A stretch of 64,000 nucleotides of DNA from Nepenthes gracilis (GCA_033239525.1 BSYO01000015.1:17049713-17113712), one strand, 5' to 3'; shown: positions 12,728-24,366, counted from the stretch's first letter. Program-made: numbers and translations. Notes: generated from the letters alone by a model not told the origin.

Positions 12728-13076
12728 ATAATAACCACTAATTTAAAAATAAATTAAATCCATGACACTTAAATCCAAGGCATAAATTCGTTCAAAAGAT
12801 AATCAGACGCATAAATTCAAGGCATACAAAAAATTTAAAAGAGGGATGGTTTTTATTTGACATATTATATATAATTTTATATGATATTAGGATTTGAGAT
12901 CTTATCCTACGAAAATAGTGGTTTATTCAACATCTCCTTATCATAATTATTTGATATTTGATTAAACGGTCATATTATTTATAATTAAAAAATATTATTT
13001 AATTTTTATTTATAATTAAAAAATGATAATCTTATCAAATTAAACATTAATCAGATAGTTATGATTAAAAGATATT
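12728..13076. other. AT-rich spacer between two LTR insertions
   Basis: AT-rich, with repeated AATTAAAAAAT blocks near 12980-13030. Nothing else is recognised. The last five bases (ATATT) are the left target duplication of the Gypsy element. Confidence 0.6.
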
Positions 13077-14082
13077 TGATGGGTATACCGAAAATGGGCT
13101 GGCCCAAAGTCATCGTAGGCCCAAAACAGCCTGTTAGATGGTCAACTCGTAAACTGTCCAACAAGACTCGAAGGCCCAAGACGGTCAACGCCAACGTTGA
13201 CCGTCTAGACTCTAGCGGGCAGCTAACTCGCGTGCAAACGGTCAACTAGAGCATTGACCCGAATCACTGTAGCAACATGCCGAAAATAAAAGGCTTTTTA
13301 CAGGCCTGGCCCACTTGAGCCCACGATCCATCAGACGGCCAGCAACGGCTCTCCCAACATCTTCTACGATCTCAGCTGGCTCCCAAAACAGACATTGACA
13401 AAATCGGTGCCTTTCTTGTAAGGAAGGCGCCAGATCTTTTCAATCTCCTACCAACTGGGGCACTCTAACAGTAAAATACACAGAAGGAAGGTGGGCAATT
13501 TGGAAAGCCACTGACCACCGTGAAAGGAAACTATCTTAGTCCGTTTGGCAACTGGCATCAATTCTGAAAGGCAGGCCAACCAAGAATAACACAGAGGATC
13601 ACACCTTTCAAAGGGGGGAGATCACCTTCTCAACCATAAATAAGCCGTACAATTCTCATTCAAGGCACGCAAGCTTTTACTCACACAACGCCCACAACAA
13701 TAACAGAGACAGACTTACAATTCTCTACTCTCTGCTGATACTAAAAAAATCCAATGCATACAAACGTGCTTCTGACAGCGGTTTACTGCATCCCCACCAT
13801 CCATATTCAAAAAAACGACATTGCCTCTCTTTTATCTAAAGATCCACACACTCTTGCACTCTCTCTCTCTTTCAATTCTCAATTCCAGTAACCTTATCAG
13901 ATTTCAAAGGCTGTTTATTGACTTGAGTGTCAGAATATTTTCGGTGGGATAACTTTTCGCCGACACATTGACCTCCTATTCGTTTTAGTGGTGTGCAGGA
14001 TCCAAATTCAGTGAACGAAGCCGGATCCAGGACAAGCGGATCAGCTCGAATCTGTTCGAAGTTCGGATCCGAGGACGCATCA
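13077..14082 (+). repeat. 5' LTR of the Gypsy element
   Basis: It starts TGATGGGTATACC and ends GACGCATCA. The TATA-like CATAAATAAG at 13635-13644 marks the probable promoter. The first 200 bases hold many TTGAC/GTCAA cores. The 3' LTR pairs with it along its whole length. Confidence 0.92.
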
Positions 14083-14101
14083 TTAGCGCCGTCTGTGGGA
14101 A
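14083..14101 (+). other. primer binding site of the Gypsy element
   Basis: TTAGCGCCGTCTGTGGGA directly follows the 5' LTR. It is close to the TGGCGCCGTYTGTGGGA type of site common in this group of plant elements. Confidence 0.7.
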
Positions 14102-14170
14102 ACGCTTACAAAAGCCAACCACAAATCTGCACAACGTTCTCTTTTTCACCGTCTGATTTTGCATTCGCAA

Positions 14171-15949
14171 TGATGAACACGAGAGCCCAAGCTAGCGATC
14201 TTGCTAGAGACATCACCAACCCTGACCAGGACCATGCTGCTGGCGCCACGGTCAACGGGGCTACGGGCGTAATACCAGCGCCCTATTTTCAACAGCTGAT
14301 GGAGCAGATGCAGGCCAACACGCGTCTGCTCTAAATACTTTGCTCTCAAAACGAGCAGCGACTGCAGGCGGCTCCTCCGGCAGCCGTCCCTGCACCGGCC
14401 ACCAAGAAAGGTGACTAGAGGAAAAAGAAGCCGGCCAAAAGGCCCGAGAGATCCTGGAACAATCAGATTCCAGCCTCCTCCCGTGTTCCGGGCCAGAACA
14501 GGCTTGAAGAACCCTCTGAAAGCACCACTCCGTGGGAAAGTCCGGAGAGAAGAAATTTTCGATACTCTCGGGCTGAAGACGAAAACACAGTCCAAGAGCG
14601 AGCATCCAGGACTGCCAGATCTGCTGGAGGCAGCAGTCAACCGGCTGCTGAACCCTCCAGAGACAAGACGGAGTTGAGGGCTTACCTCAACTCCAAAAGA
14701 TCAGCAAACGTCACTCGCGCAGATCCGCGAGTCGACAAAATCTGGAACCGTGTGTTCTAAGATGAAGAGCGCGCTATCGACTTGGACCGATCTCCTTTCA
14801 CAGCGGAGATCCTAAGCCGTCCATTGCCTACCAAGTTCAAGATGCCGTCCCTTGACTCATTTTATGGGAGCAGTGATCTAGTTGACCACCTAAATCACTT
14901 CCGCACCCATCTGAGTCTACAAGGGTTGGAAGACTTAGCGATGTGCCGCTGCTTCCCGCTCACGCTGAAGGGAGATACCCTAATCTGGTTCCATCACCTC
15001 CCTTCAGGCACCATCAGCAGCTTCCGTGAGCTCACGATCTCTTCCTGACTCAGTATGCCTTGAGCCGACGGGAAGAGAAGCACCGTGGCATCTCTCCCGC
15101 ATCAAGCAGAAACCGGGAGAGAACCCATGGCGATTTCTGGATCGTTTTGTGGCGGAGGCCAGGCGGATTCTCCGGATCACGGAGGAGATGAAGTTGGGTA
15201 GTTTCATCTTCGTGCTGACCTATGGGGACTTCTTCAAGCACCTGGCCCACAAGAATCCTCAAACCTTCCGGGAAGCGAAATCCATCACTCGGGCCTATGC
15301 TGCAGCAGAGGAGGCTAACGAGGCAAAACGCCCAGAGCGGGCAGATCAGCCTCGATCGTTCCCTAGAGAGGGAAAAAGGAAGTACGGCAGTAGTGATCAC
15401 TCCCGCCAGAAGTAACGCCGGACTGGGCTCCCGGAAAGCAGAGACTACGGGACCCCCAGCTTCACGCCTCTGATGGACACGCGCTCAAACGTCCTCATGC
15501 AAATCCGCGGAGAGAAGTTCTTAAAGTGGCCAAAACCACTAAAAAAGGACTCTGGGAACCAATCGAAGTACTGCGACTTCCACCGCTCTGCTGGGCATAC
15601 AACGGAGGACTGCAAGACACTGCAGAGGGAGATCGAGGAGCTGATTCGCAGAGGGCACCTCACCAAGTTTGTCAGAAGTTTCGGACAGAATTTCGGAGTA
15701 GCTGGCAAAGAGGGGCAGGAGCAGTCTCCTTCCCAAAACCGGGTTGCAGCAGGGGTGGTTAACATTGTTACCACCCGACCTGCTAAAAACTCATCTGGCG
15801 ACGAGAAACAGCAGACTGGGAGGAAAAAGCAGCACACGACGGACAACACTATCGGCTTTAGTGATGATGACTTAGCTCATGTAATGTCCCCCCATGCTGA
15901 TCTTCTCGTTGTATCCGCACTCGTTTCAGGCACTCGTTTCAGACGGTAG
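14171..15949 (+). pseudogene. gag of the Gypsy element, broken
   Basis: The likely start is ATG at 14171 (MMNTRAQASDLARD). The reading frame stops at 14332 and the gag similarity then hops between frames: 14411-14677, then 14782-15048 with the capsid block KFKMPSLDSFYG and HLNHFRTHLSLQG, then 15026-15412 with IKQKPGENPWRFLDRF, then 15473-15949. The last part holds a zinc-knuckle-like YCDFHRSAGHTTEDC (C-x2-H-x4-H-x4-C) followed by EIEELIRRGHL. At least three frame breaks are needed to connect these parts, so no working capsid protein can be made. Confidence 0.85.
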
Positions 15950-16390
15950 TGTTGACTACCAATTGAAGTGAGTGTTCATTGATAATGGAAGTTCTAGAGA
16001 TTTGCTTTACTTGGATGCGTTCTTCAAACTAGGCTTAAAAAGAATCCACTAAAACCTGCTGAAGGCCCATTATACGGCTTTGATAACGAGCCTGTGCCCG
16101 TTCAAGGGACTATCCAATTGGAGGTCACCTTGGGTACGTATCCGAAAATAGCAAATCGAACACTCACATTCCTGGTGGTCGACCTACCCTCAGTGTATAA
16201 CGCCATACTGGGCAGACCATGCTTGACAGCGTTCGGGTCGGTTACCTCGATTCCACACCTCAAAATAAAGTTTCCAATACCCTACGGTATTGGGGAGGTA
16301 CTGGGCGATCAGGTTACTGGACGAACCTGTTACATGTCACAGATTGCCCCTAGTGACAGCACTAGAACAGTTGGAGAACTCGACCATTGA
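15950..16390 (+). pseudogene. aspartic protease region of the Gypsy element, broken
   Basis: FIDNGSSRD near 15979 keeps the D-N-G-S-S active-site pattern of this protease family, but it lies in a fragment with in-frame stops. From 16094 a second fragment carries YNAILGRPCL and LKIKFPIPYGIGEV, which is the C-terminal protease and linker sequence usual before reverse transcriptase. Confidence 0.75.
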
Positions 16391-16411
16391 GACAAGACAA
16401 CCGTTCAGCAA

Positions 16412-17470
16412 GTGCAGTCCGGTGAAGTCACAGATCTAATCCCATTGGACCCAGAAGAGCTGAAAAAGCGTGTACAGATCGGCGGCTCACTCACCGGACC
16501 ACTATGTGATGAATTGGTTGCGTTCCTGCGAAGGAACACTGACCTTTTTGCATGGACTCCAACAAACATACCTGGAATCCCTGCAGAGATAATGGTCCAT
16601 AGGTTGGGGCTTGACTCCGGCCAAAAATCGGTCAGACAGAAGCGAAGAAACCACTCCGTTGAAAAGTTAATCGCCATCCGAGATAAGGTGAAGAAGCTAC
16701 TGGATGCAGGCTTCATTAGAGAAGTCCATTACCCGAACTGGCTTTCTAATGTCGTCTTAGTAAAGAAAAGTAACGGGAAATGGCGGATGTACGTTGATTT
16801 CACCGACGTTAACAAGGCCTGTCAAAAGGATAGCTTTCCCTTACTCTGGATCGACCTGCTGGTTGAATCAATAGTCAAACATGAGCTGTTAAGCTTCATG
16901 GACGCCTATTCGGATTACAACCAGATCCGGATGAATCCGGAGGACGAGGAGCACACATCGTTCATGACCGATTAGGGCACCTACTGCTATAAAGTAATAC
17001 CTTTCAGACTTAAAAACATTGGAGTGACCTACCAACGGCTGGTCAATAAAATATTCGAAAAACAAATTGGGCGCAACATGGAGGTCTATGTCGACGACAT
17101 GCTCGTCAAGAGCAAGGTCACCGGTGACCACATCCGCGACCTGGAAGAGTCATTCGAGGTGCTCCGTAAGCATCACATGAAGCTGAATCCAACTAAATGT
17201 ATCTTCGGAGTAGCCTCCGGTAAATTCCTGGGTTTTATCGTCTCCCAACGGGGGATTGAGGCAAACCCAGAAAAGATCAAGGCGCTCGCCGACATGGCTT
17301 TGCCATGGAACGTAAAGGACATCCAGCGACTGACTGAATGGCTGGCGGCACTGTCCCGCTTCCTTGTGAAGTCCGGTGACAAGTACCAACCCTTCTTCAA
17401 AGCCCTTAGAGAACAAAATCCAACGGGTTTCAATGGACAGCGGAATGCCAAACCGCTTTCAATGAACTGA
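16412..17470 (+). pseudogene. reverse transcriptase of the Gypsy element, broken
   Basis: The polymerase domain reads AGFIREVHYPNWLSNVVLVKK and GKWRMYVDFTDVNKAC, then stops at TAG 16973-16975. It resumes in the same frame with GTYCYKV, and carries the catalytic YVDDMLVKS near 17087, the NPTKCIFGVASGKFLGF block and the connection part. A further stop at 17468 ends the fragment. The YVDD residues are intact, but the internal stop removes them from any translated product. Confidence 0.9.
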
Positions 17471-18510
17471 AATGGTATTTGGCCAGCCCGCCGTTGTTAA
17501 TGTTACCCAATGGCAGAGAGGAGCTATACCTTTACTTGGCGGTGTTGGAGGCGTCCCTCAGTTCTGTCCTCGTGCGTCAGGACTCTGACGCTCAACTGTC
17601 GGTCTACTACGTGAGTAAAACGTTGACCGGCTAAGAGACCCGTTACTCGCGTGCAGAAGAATTGGCCTTGGCGCTAATATTCTCCGCGCGAAGGTTAATG
17701 CCCTACTTTCAGGCCCACCGAATAGTGGTCCTCACGGACCAACCGCTGAAAAACATACTCCAGAAGCCCGACGTTTCTGGACGGTCGATAAAATGGGCTA
17801 TCGAGTTGGGCGAGTTCGATATTAAATTCTAGCCTAGGCCTACTGTAAAGGCACAGGCGCTGGCAGATTTCATTATCGAGACTACAACCCCAGTCCTCAA
17901 GGAACAGCCCGAAGAAAGCGCGGAACTGCTTGTCGGAGTTTCGAAATGGATACTCCACGTTGAGGGATTGTCTATGGATACGGGCAGTGGAGCTGGAGTG
18001 GTCCTTACGACCCCCGACGGGTTTGAGGTGAAATACTCCCTTAGGCTCAATTTTTCGACAACCAATAACGTTACCGAGTACGAGGCCCTATTAGCCGGAT
18101 TGCGGTTAGCTAAAGAATATTCTTCCAAGAAATTGATAGTTTACAGTGACTCCGAGCTAATCGTTAACAAGGTTAATGGAGGCTTTGAGGTGAACAACCC
18201 TCTCTTGGCCAAGTACTTGGCAAAGGCAAGGGAGGTCGCCCAGGGTTTCAATAAACTGACCCTGGTTCACGTCCCCCGAATTGAAAACTGGAATGCAGAC
18301 CAGCTGGCCAAAGCCGCTGTAACTGAAAATTCGGAACAGTATTTGAAGGACATGTGGGAGATCCTAGATGCACCCAGCACTGAGAAGCAAGAGGCAATGC
18401 AGATTTCCGAAGCAAAAAATTGGATAACGCATTTCCTAAACTATCTGGCGGACGGATCATTACCAGAAGATGTGGAGAAGGCCAAACGGGTCAGGAAGAC
18501 AACTGGCTAG
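17471..18510 (+). pseudogene. RNase H and extra RNase-H-like domain of the Gypsy element, broken
   Basis: The first part (17500-17880) holds ELYLYLAVLEASLSSVLV, TRYSRAEELALALIFSARRL and VVLTDQPLK, with stops at 17632 and 17830. From about 17945 an uninterrupted segment carries the second RNase-H-like domain: GSGAGVVLTTPDG, TEYEALLAGLRLAKEY, VYSDSELIVNKVNG and ENWNADQLAKAA. A second domain of this kind is a mark of Tat-lineage elements. The expected first acidic position (usually VDGSS) reads VEGLS, so a catalytic Asp has become Glu. Confidence 0.82.
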
Positions 18511-19655
18511 TATGCTGTGGTTGATGGACGGCTGTACCGCCGTAGTTACTCGACTCCATACCTCCGCTGCCTAACTCCTACAAAGGTTGACTACGCTTTA
18601 AGCGAGGTCCACCTCGGGATCTGTGGGTCGCACATTGGCGGAAAGAACTTGACCTTCAAGGTCATGTGCCAGGGCTATTACTGGCCATCAATGAAAAAAG
18701 GCGCGCTGGAGTTTGTGAAAAAATGTGAAAGCTGCCAACTTCACAGCAACCTTCATCGCCAGCCAACCGCAGATCTGAAGGCCCTTCAGGCCCCTTGGCC
18801 CTTTGCGCAATAGGGGCTTGATCTTCTCGGCCCGTTTCCCATTGCCACGGGGCAAAAAAATTTATCATCGTGGGCATTGACTACTTCTCCAAGTGGGTCG
18901 AAATCGTCTCACTGTCTAAGATTACAAAGCATAACGCCCTGGAGTTCCTCCGCTAGAGCATCATCATCAGTAGATTCGTCTCCGAGGTCGTTGTGACCGA
19001 CAAAGGGACCCAATTCTCGAAAAAACGCTTCACGAAGTATTGCACCAGCATTGGCATCAAGCTGGTCCATACTTCGGTGGCATATCCCCAAGCGAACGGA
19101 CAGGCAAAGGTGACAAACCGAACGCTACTCCACGGGTTAAAAACTAAGCTGGAGGATGCAGGGGGCTCCCGGGCGGACGAGCTCCCTTCCGTTCTTTGGT
19201 CTTATCGAACAATCTCGAAGGAACCAACGCGCGAGACGCCCTTCAACCTCTGTTACGGGATTGAGGTGGTAATCTCGGTCGAAATCGGGCTTCCAAGTCT
19301 TAGGGTAGAGTCCTTCGACCCACTGGTGAATTCCCAAAAAATCAGGGAGCACTTAGACTTGTTAGAGGAAGCCCGCGACTCTGCCAGAGTACGAACAGCG
19401 GCCTACCAAAATCGGATCGTCCGATACTACAACAAAAAAGTTAAGGCACGACGATTCGATGTAGTGGACCTGGTCCTACGAGGCGTTGAGGCCACAGGCA
19501 AGCTGACCGGCCGCAATAAGCTCTCTCCTAATTGGGAAGGGCCTTTCCTCGTCTCTGCCATCCTGTGAAACGGAACCTACAAACTCCGAAGCCAGGACGA
19601 AAAACTGGTTCCGCGAACGTGGAACGCCATCTACCTTAAACGATACTTCCAGTAG
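18511..19655 (+). pseudogene. integrase of the Gypsy element, broken
   Basis: The zinc-binding part has HLGICGSHIGGK and CESCQLHS. The catalytic core starts at GLDLLGPFP right after a stop at 18811, shifts frame, and continues from 18993 with TDKGTQF. The position that is normally Glu in NGQAEVTNRT reads Lys (NGQAKVTNRT, about 19094), so the third catalytic residue is lost as well. The C-terminal end reads LSPNWEGPFLV, then a stop at 19566, with the last residues to 19655. Position and order are normal for Gypsy pol. Confidence 0.88.
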
Positions 19656-19819
19656 CAACGTAGGTACGCATTTGTATTATTGTTTGCACTCGCTTGCTTG
19701 TTTTGAATTCGCGAAAAATAAGTGTTTACTTTGGATTCTTCCTTTGTGCATGTGCATTGTTTTCTCTTTGCAGGTTACCCGACCTAGACTACCCCTAAGT
19801 CGGGAGGATCTTCATCCTC

Positions 19820-20067
19820 TTGTTAAACCCTAGTCATCTAGACAGCCCATTAGCGATCGTATTTAAACCCTGGTCATCCAGGTGACCCATAAGTGGTTTA
19901 TTATAAACCCTGGTCATCCAGATGGCCCACAAGCGGTCTAATATGAACCTCGGCCATCCGAGCGGTCCATTAGCGGTCGTATCTAAACCTTGATCATCCA
20001 GGCGGTCCACCAGCGGTCGTAGTAAATCTTGGTCATCCAAGTTGCCCGATAGCGGTCAAAATCTTAG
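19820..20067 (+). repeat. ~40-bp tandem array, six copies, in the Gypsy element
   Basis: The pattern TGGTCATCCAGRYGGCCCA followed by AGCGGTC recurs about every 40 bases, six times, with 10-25% differences between copies. It lies between the integrase end and the opposite-strand ORF. Confidence 0.85.
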
Positions 20068-20689
20068 GGGGCTTAGCAGCACATGCAACGACCTCCTCCA
20101 CGAGGAGATAGCGTGATCAGTCAGCGACGGTCGAAGGGAGAAGCATCCTTCTCCAACGTTGGCTGTCCAAGTCATCACCTGGACAGCGCCACCAGGTTGG
20201 TTAACGCAACCACCTACCGAGCCTAAAAACCTCACTTCTTAGGTAACCCAACAACGGCAGCCGGCTAACCAAGTTGGCCGCCGAATGCAACAAAGCATGC
20301 AAACACGAGCAGTAAAAGCTAATGGACACAAAATTGAAAGAATTTCCATTTTATTGCTTTGAATGTGTTACAAATTACATTTTACGTACATGAATACACG
20401 GGAGGTCACAAAAAATGTACAGCATAGGGGGCTACGGGGGCGGCGAAGGCCCCTGAATATCACGGGGCTCCCCCACGAGGTCGTCTCTGTGTTGCGCCGC
20501 TCTGTTGGACAGATTGATAAACTCAACTAGAAAGTCAGGATCAATCAACCGCGCAACGCACAGACCGACGTTGATCCCCTCCAACAACCGTGCGTGCATC
20601 ATGCCCCTGATCTCGTGGGGGCAGATTCGGAAACTCAGATCGTTCTCTAAGGTTGCTACTCGCTCGGCAAGCCGTTTGAGGCGCGCTTT

Positions 20690-22130
20690 GCCTCATTCAT
20701 CCTCCTCTTTTAAGCGAGCAACCTCAACCTTCAAGTTGGCGTTCTCCGTTTCCACTCCGGCCAAGACAGTCTCGAGGGCTGCAGTCTCCTCACGGTGCTC
20801 CCCTCTAGAAGTAGCCAGCCTGGCATCCAGCCAGGCGATCTCCGCCTCCCTATCGGCAATCACCTGGTCACGCTGCTCCACCACCTTGAGGATGACAGAA
20901 GCCAGCTTCCTCGGCTGCATAAGAGACAAACAAAGAACAAGTTAGAAATTCGGAAAAAGGAGAAAGCACGCGGAATCAATCACAAAGAGTCATCCCTCCC
21001 AAAATCTCCTCACGGGCCTAGCCTCCAGACCAGGCCCAGGCAGCGGTGGACCAGGAGCATCCGCTCGAGCAGAGTTGGTGGCAGCTTCCTCCAAAATGCT
21101 CTCCAGCAGCTCATCAGTATCGTCCATGGCAACTGTGGGCTCCTCAGCTGTAGCCTCCGCAGCAGCTGCTGGAGGGTCAAGCTCCACCATTGGCTCCACA
21201 GCAGGAGTCTGCGCAACTGGAGAGCTAACGGATGGCTCCTGCGCCTCCACCACTGGCTCACAAGCAGGCTCCGTAAAGGATTCTGTCAACGCTGCACAAG
21301 AAACCGCTTGCGGCACGGGCTGCGCCAAGATGACTCCCTCTCCAGAGTCCACTGGCCGATTCTCGTGGGTCTCCTCCAGGCCCGCGGTACTGCCAGGGCC
21401 GCTGCAGATGCTGGCAGCAACATAATCAATGCAGGATGACGACGATGAAGGCGTCTCCAGTACCTTCTCAGGCAACGGGCCAATAAACCCTTCATCAGTA
21501 TGCTGCATACGGATGATCAAGCGTTTGGAGTCCTCCGGTCTCATCATCCTTGCTGGCGGCGTAGGCTTTTGAACCGGAAAAGGCGGTCCCCAGTTCACCT
21601 TCCTGGTCTCCTCCCTGGAAGCTAGGAAGTCCCTCTTAAAGTCATCAGAGTTCTCCTTGACCAAATCGGTCAACCACTTCAGGGCCGCCATCTCCGCCAC
21701 AGACAGCGTCCCCGTATACGCTTCCGGAACCTGGCCCCAGTCCTTCCCAAGGGGCCAGGTCGCCCCCACACTCACAAAAAAAATATTTTTTTCAGTTCTT
21801 CAATGAGTCGTATATAGCTGTGTCTATTTTCAGGCTAGAACAGGGGACGAGCGATATCAACTCTCCTTCCTGGTTTATTTTAAACGGGCCCCTCACCATC
21901 GACATTCTTAGCTTCTTAGAATGCTTTCGAAGAAAAATACATAAGGTACAGAGATACTGGATGGTATTGGCATGAAGTTGAGCTATTGGGACTCGTAGGG
22001 CTCGCAGAACGGACAACAACTCGTCAGGCAACGGAAGACAGAGACCGCTCCTCAGGTAGGCCTCATAAACTGTGATATGCCCTGCCGATGGAGCAAAGGC
22101 TCTGTCATCCTTTCCAGCGACCCCTCCAAG
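20690..22130 (-). pseudogene. opposite-strand ORF of the Gypsy element (putative plant transposon domain), broken
   Basis: Read on the minus strand, the N-terminal part near 22100 gives ITVYEAYLRSGL and PDELLSVLRALRVPIAQLH, then SLKN, a stop where Trp is usual, FFF, a shift, and SVGATWPLGKDW. This order (a conserved YEAYLRSG...PLP...QLHPNS-like block, then WK..FFFV) is that of the putative gypsy-type plant transposon domain (Transposase_28-like) found on the antisense strand of Tat elements. An open segment (21775-20990) follows, rich in Glu, Pro, Ser and Ala, and a coiled-coil-like segment (20929-20693) with many E, R, A and L. The function of this ORF in the family is unknown. Plus-strand ORFs over the same stretch are shadows. 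Confidence 0.65.
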
Positions 22131-22524
22131 TGATTTCCTTTGGAATGTTAAACTCTACGCACAAAGCTTTAATGTCCCCCTATCTGAGGACAGAGGCGAT
22201 GTCAGCGACGGATGCCGTGGTTTGCAGGATGGGCTAGGGTTTCTGAGAATGAAAGTTGGAGACAAAGAAGACGAAGGCTAGGAGGCGTAAAAGGCTTTCG
22301 AAATATAAAGGGAAACTTAAACGGCAAGAACGCTTTAAAACCCCTCATAAAGGACGCCGTCAGTCATGCCACGTGTTGCCTCCCTACTTGGCTCTTCAAA
22401 AGGCAGATCTCTGACGCATTAATGGTTAGGATTTTCGCCTAACCAAAAGGAGGCGCGTGTCTTCTTTTGGCCTGCAAGCCGGCTGATGGCCACACGTCCA
22501 TCAAGACTGGTAGAAAGTCTTCCG

Positions 22525-22970
22525 AAACTGACCAAAGATGGTCAACAGTTCTAGTCAATATTCTTTTTCAGAACTGACCAAAGACGGTCAACAGTTCTGG
22601 TCAATATTCTTCTCCGAAACTGACCAAGACGGTCAACAGTTCTGGTCAATATTCTTCTTCGAAACTGGCCAAAGACGGTCAACAGTTCTGGTCAATATTC
22701 TTCTCCAGAACTAGCCAAGACGGTTAACAGTTCTGGTCAACATTCTTCTCCGAAACTCGCCAAAGACGGTCAACAGTTTTGGTCAATATTCTTCTCCGAA
22801 ACTGGCCAAAGACGGTCAACAGTTCTGGTCAATATTCTTCTCCGAAACTGACCAAGACGGTCAACAGTTCTGGTGAAAATTCTTTTTCGAAATTCGCCAA
22901 AGACGGTTAACAATTCTGGTCAATATTTTTCTCTGGAACTGACCAAGACGGTCAACAGTTCTGGTCAAAC
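22525..22970 (+). repeat. 46-bp tandem array, about nine to ten copies, in the Gypsy element
   Basis: The unit contains AACTGACCAAAGACGG, TCAACAGTTCTGGTCA and ATATTCTTCTCCGA; some copies drop one A. Each unit holds inverted TTGACC/GGTCAA cores. Such arrays in the 3' untranslated part are known for Tat elements. Confidence 0.92.
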
Positions 22971-23077
22971 TTTCCTCTCTTCCTTTCATAAAGTCCTCTG
23001 GGATCCTCAAACGACGAAGGGCAGTAAGGGGCATCCCATCATTAACATACCGGAGACCAGAATTTTGGTCACCGACA

Positions 23078-23088
23078 TGGGGGGCTAG
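23078..23088 (+). other. short polypurine tract of the Gypsy element
   Basis: A G run (23079-23084) lies directly before the 3' LTR, where second-strand priming is expected. It is short and followed by CTAG, so it may have decayed. Confidence 0.5.
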
Positions 23089-24066
23089 TCATGGGTATAC
23101 CGAAAATGGGCTAGCCCAAAGTCAACGTAGGCCTAAAACAGCCTGCTGGACGGTCAACTAGTAAACGGCCCAATAGGACGCGAAGGTCCAAGACTCAGTG
23201 GTAGCTAATCAGATGCAAAACGGTCAACTCGAAAGGCTGGAATCATCAGAAGAATAAAGTCGAAAATAAAAAGCTTTTTACGGGCCTGGTTTACTTGAGC
23301 CCACGATCCATCAAACGGCCAGTAATGGCTCTCACAGCATCTTCCACGATCTCAGCTGGCTCCCAAAATGGACATTGACAAAATTGGCGCCCTTCTCGTA
23401 AGGAAGGCGCCAGATTTTTTTAATCTCTTGCCAATTGAGGCACTCTAACGGTAAAATACACAGAAGGAATGTGGACAATTTAGAAAGTCACTGACCGCCG
23501 TGGAAGAAAACTATCTTGGTCCGTTTGGCAACTGGCATCAACTCTGAAAGGCAGGCCAACCAAGAATAACACAGGGGATCACACCTTCCAAATGGGGGAG
23601 ATCACATTCTCAACCATAAATAAGCCATAGAATTCTCATTCAAGGCACGCAAGCTTTTACTTTTACAACGCTCACAACAATAACAGAGACAGACTTACAA
23701 TTCTCTACTCTCTGCTGACACTCAAAAAATTCAAGACATACAAATGTGCTTCTGACAGCCGTTTACTGCCTCCCCACCATCCAGATTCAAGAAGACGGCA
23801 TTGTCTCTCTTTCATCTGGAGATTCACGCACTCTTGCACTCACACTCTCTCTCTCTCAATTATCAGTTTCAGTAACCTTCTCAGATTTTGAAGGTTATTT
23901 ACTGACTTGAGCGTCGGAGTGCTTTCGATGGGATAACTTTTCGCCGACACACTGACCTCCTGTTCGTTTTAGTGGTATGCGGGATCCAAACTCAGTGAAC
24001 GGAGCCGGAATTAGGACAAGCGGATCAGCCCAAATCTGTTTAAAGTTTGGATCAGATGACGCATCA
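23089..24066 (+). repeat. 3' LTR of the Gypsy element
   Basis: It starts TCATGGGTATACC (the terminal TG has become TC) and ends GACGCATCA. The TATA-like CATAAATAAG is kept at 23615-23624 and points toward the MATE gene, whose ATG is 324 bases past the LTR end. It lacks some bases near 23160-23230 relative to the 5' LTR. Confidence 0.92.
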
Positions 24067-24334
24067 ATATTGAATCAATTCATCTTTTAATTGGATGGAA
24101 ACACCAAATTCTATTATATTATATGTAAAAATTTGAGTTTTCATACCTTAAATCCTTGACTATTGTTTTTAATATAGTAATTTTATCATATTAAGATTTT
24201 TTTAAAATAATAATAATTTATTTTTAGTCACTTATAATAAAATATTCTTCTAAAAATATTTTACTGTTTTTCTCTCAAATGATAAATTCTCCACGACGTA
24301 GAACCTCTGAGCCATTCCTTTCCAGGTTTTGGGA

Positions 24335-24366
<32 letters not shown>

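Larger units (their letters stand above)
13077..24066 (+). mobile_element. full-length but decayed Gypsy LTR retrotransposon (Tat-type)
   Basis: A 10,990-bp element with two LTRs of about 1.0 kb and a perfect 5-bp target duplication ATATT (13072-13076 and 24067-24071). Internal order is primer site, gag, protease, reverse transcriptase, RNase H with an added RNase-H-like domain, integrase, a ~40-bp tandem array, an opposite-strand ORF region, a 46-bp tandem array, a short G tract and the 3' LTR. A second RNase-H-like domain, a 3' opposite-strand ORF and tandem arrays between pol and the 3' LTR are known traits of the Tat lineage. Every coding domain carries stops or frame breaks, so it cannot move on its own. 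By eye the two LTRs agree at roughly nine in ten bases in the parts compared, mostly C/T differences, which means an old insertion. Confidence 0.92.

Noticed and set aside
20505..21439. Plus-strand ORFs of 146 and 214 codons
   Set aside because: They are Ser/Arg-rich mirror frames of the antisense ORF and have no recognisable domains.
22525..22970. CRISPR-like regular repeats
   Set aside because: The units are contiguous with no unique spacers, and the host is a plant; this is a retrotransposon tandem array.
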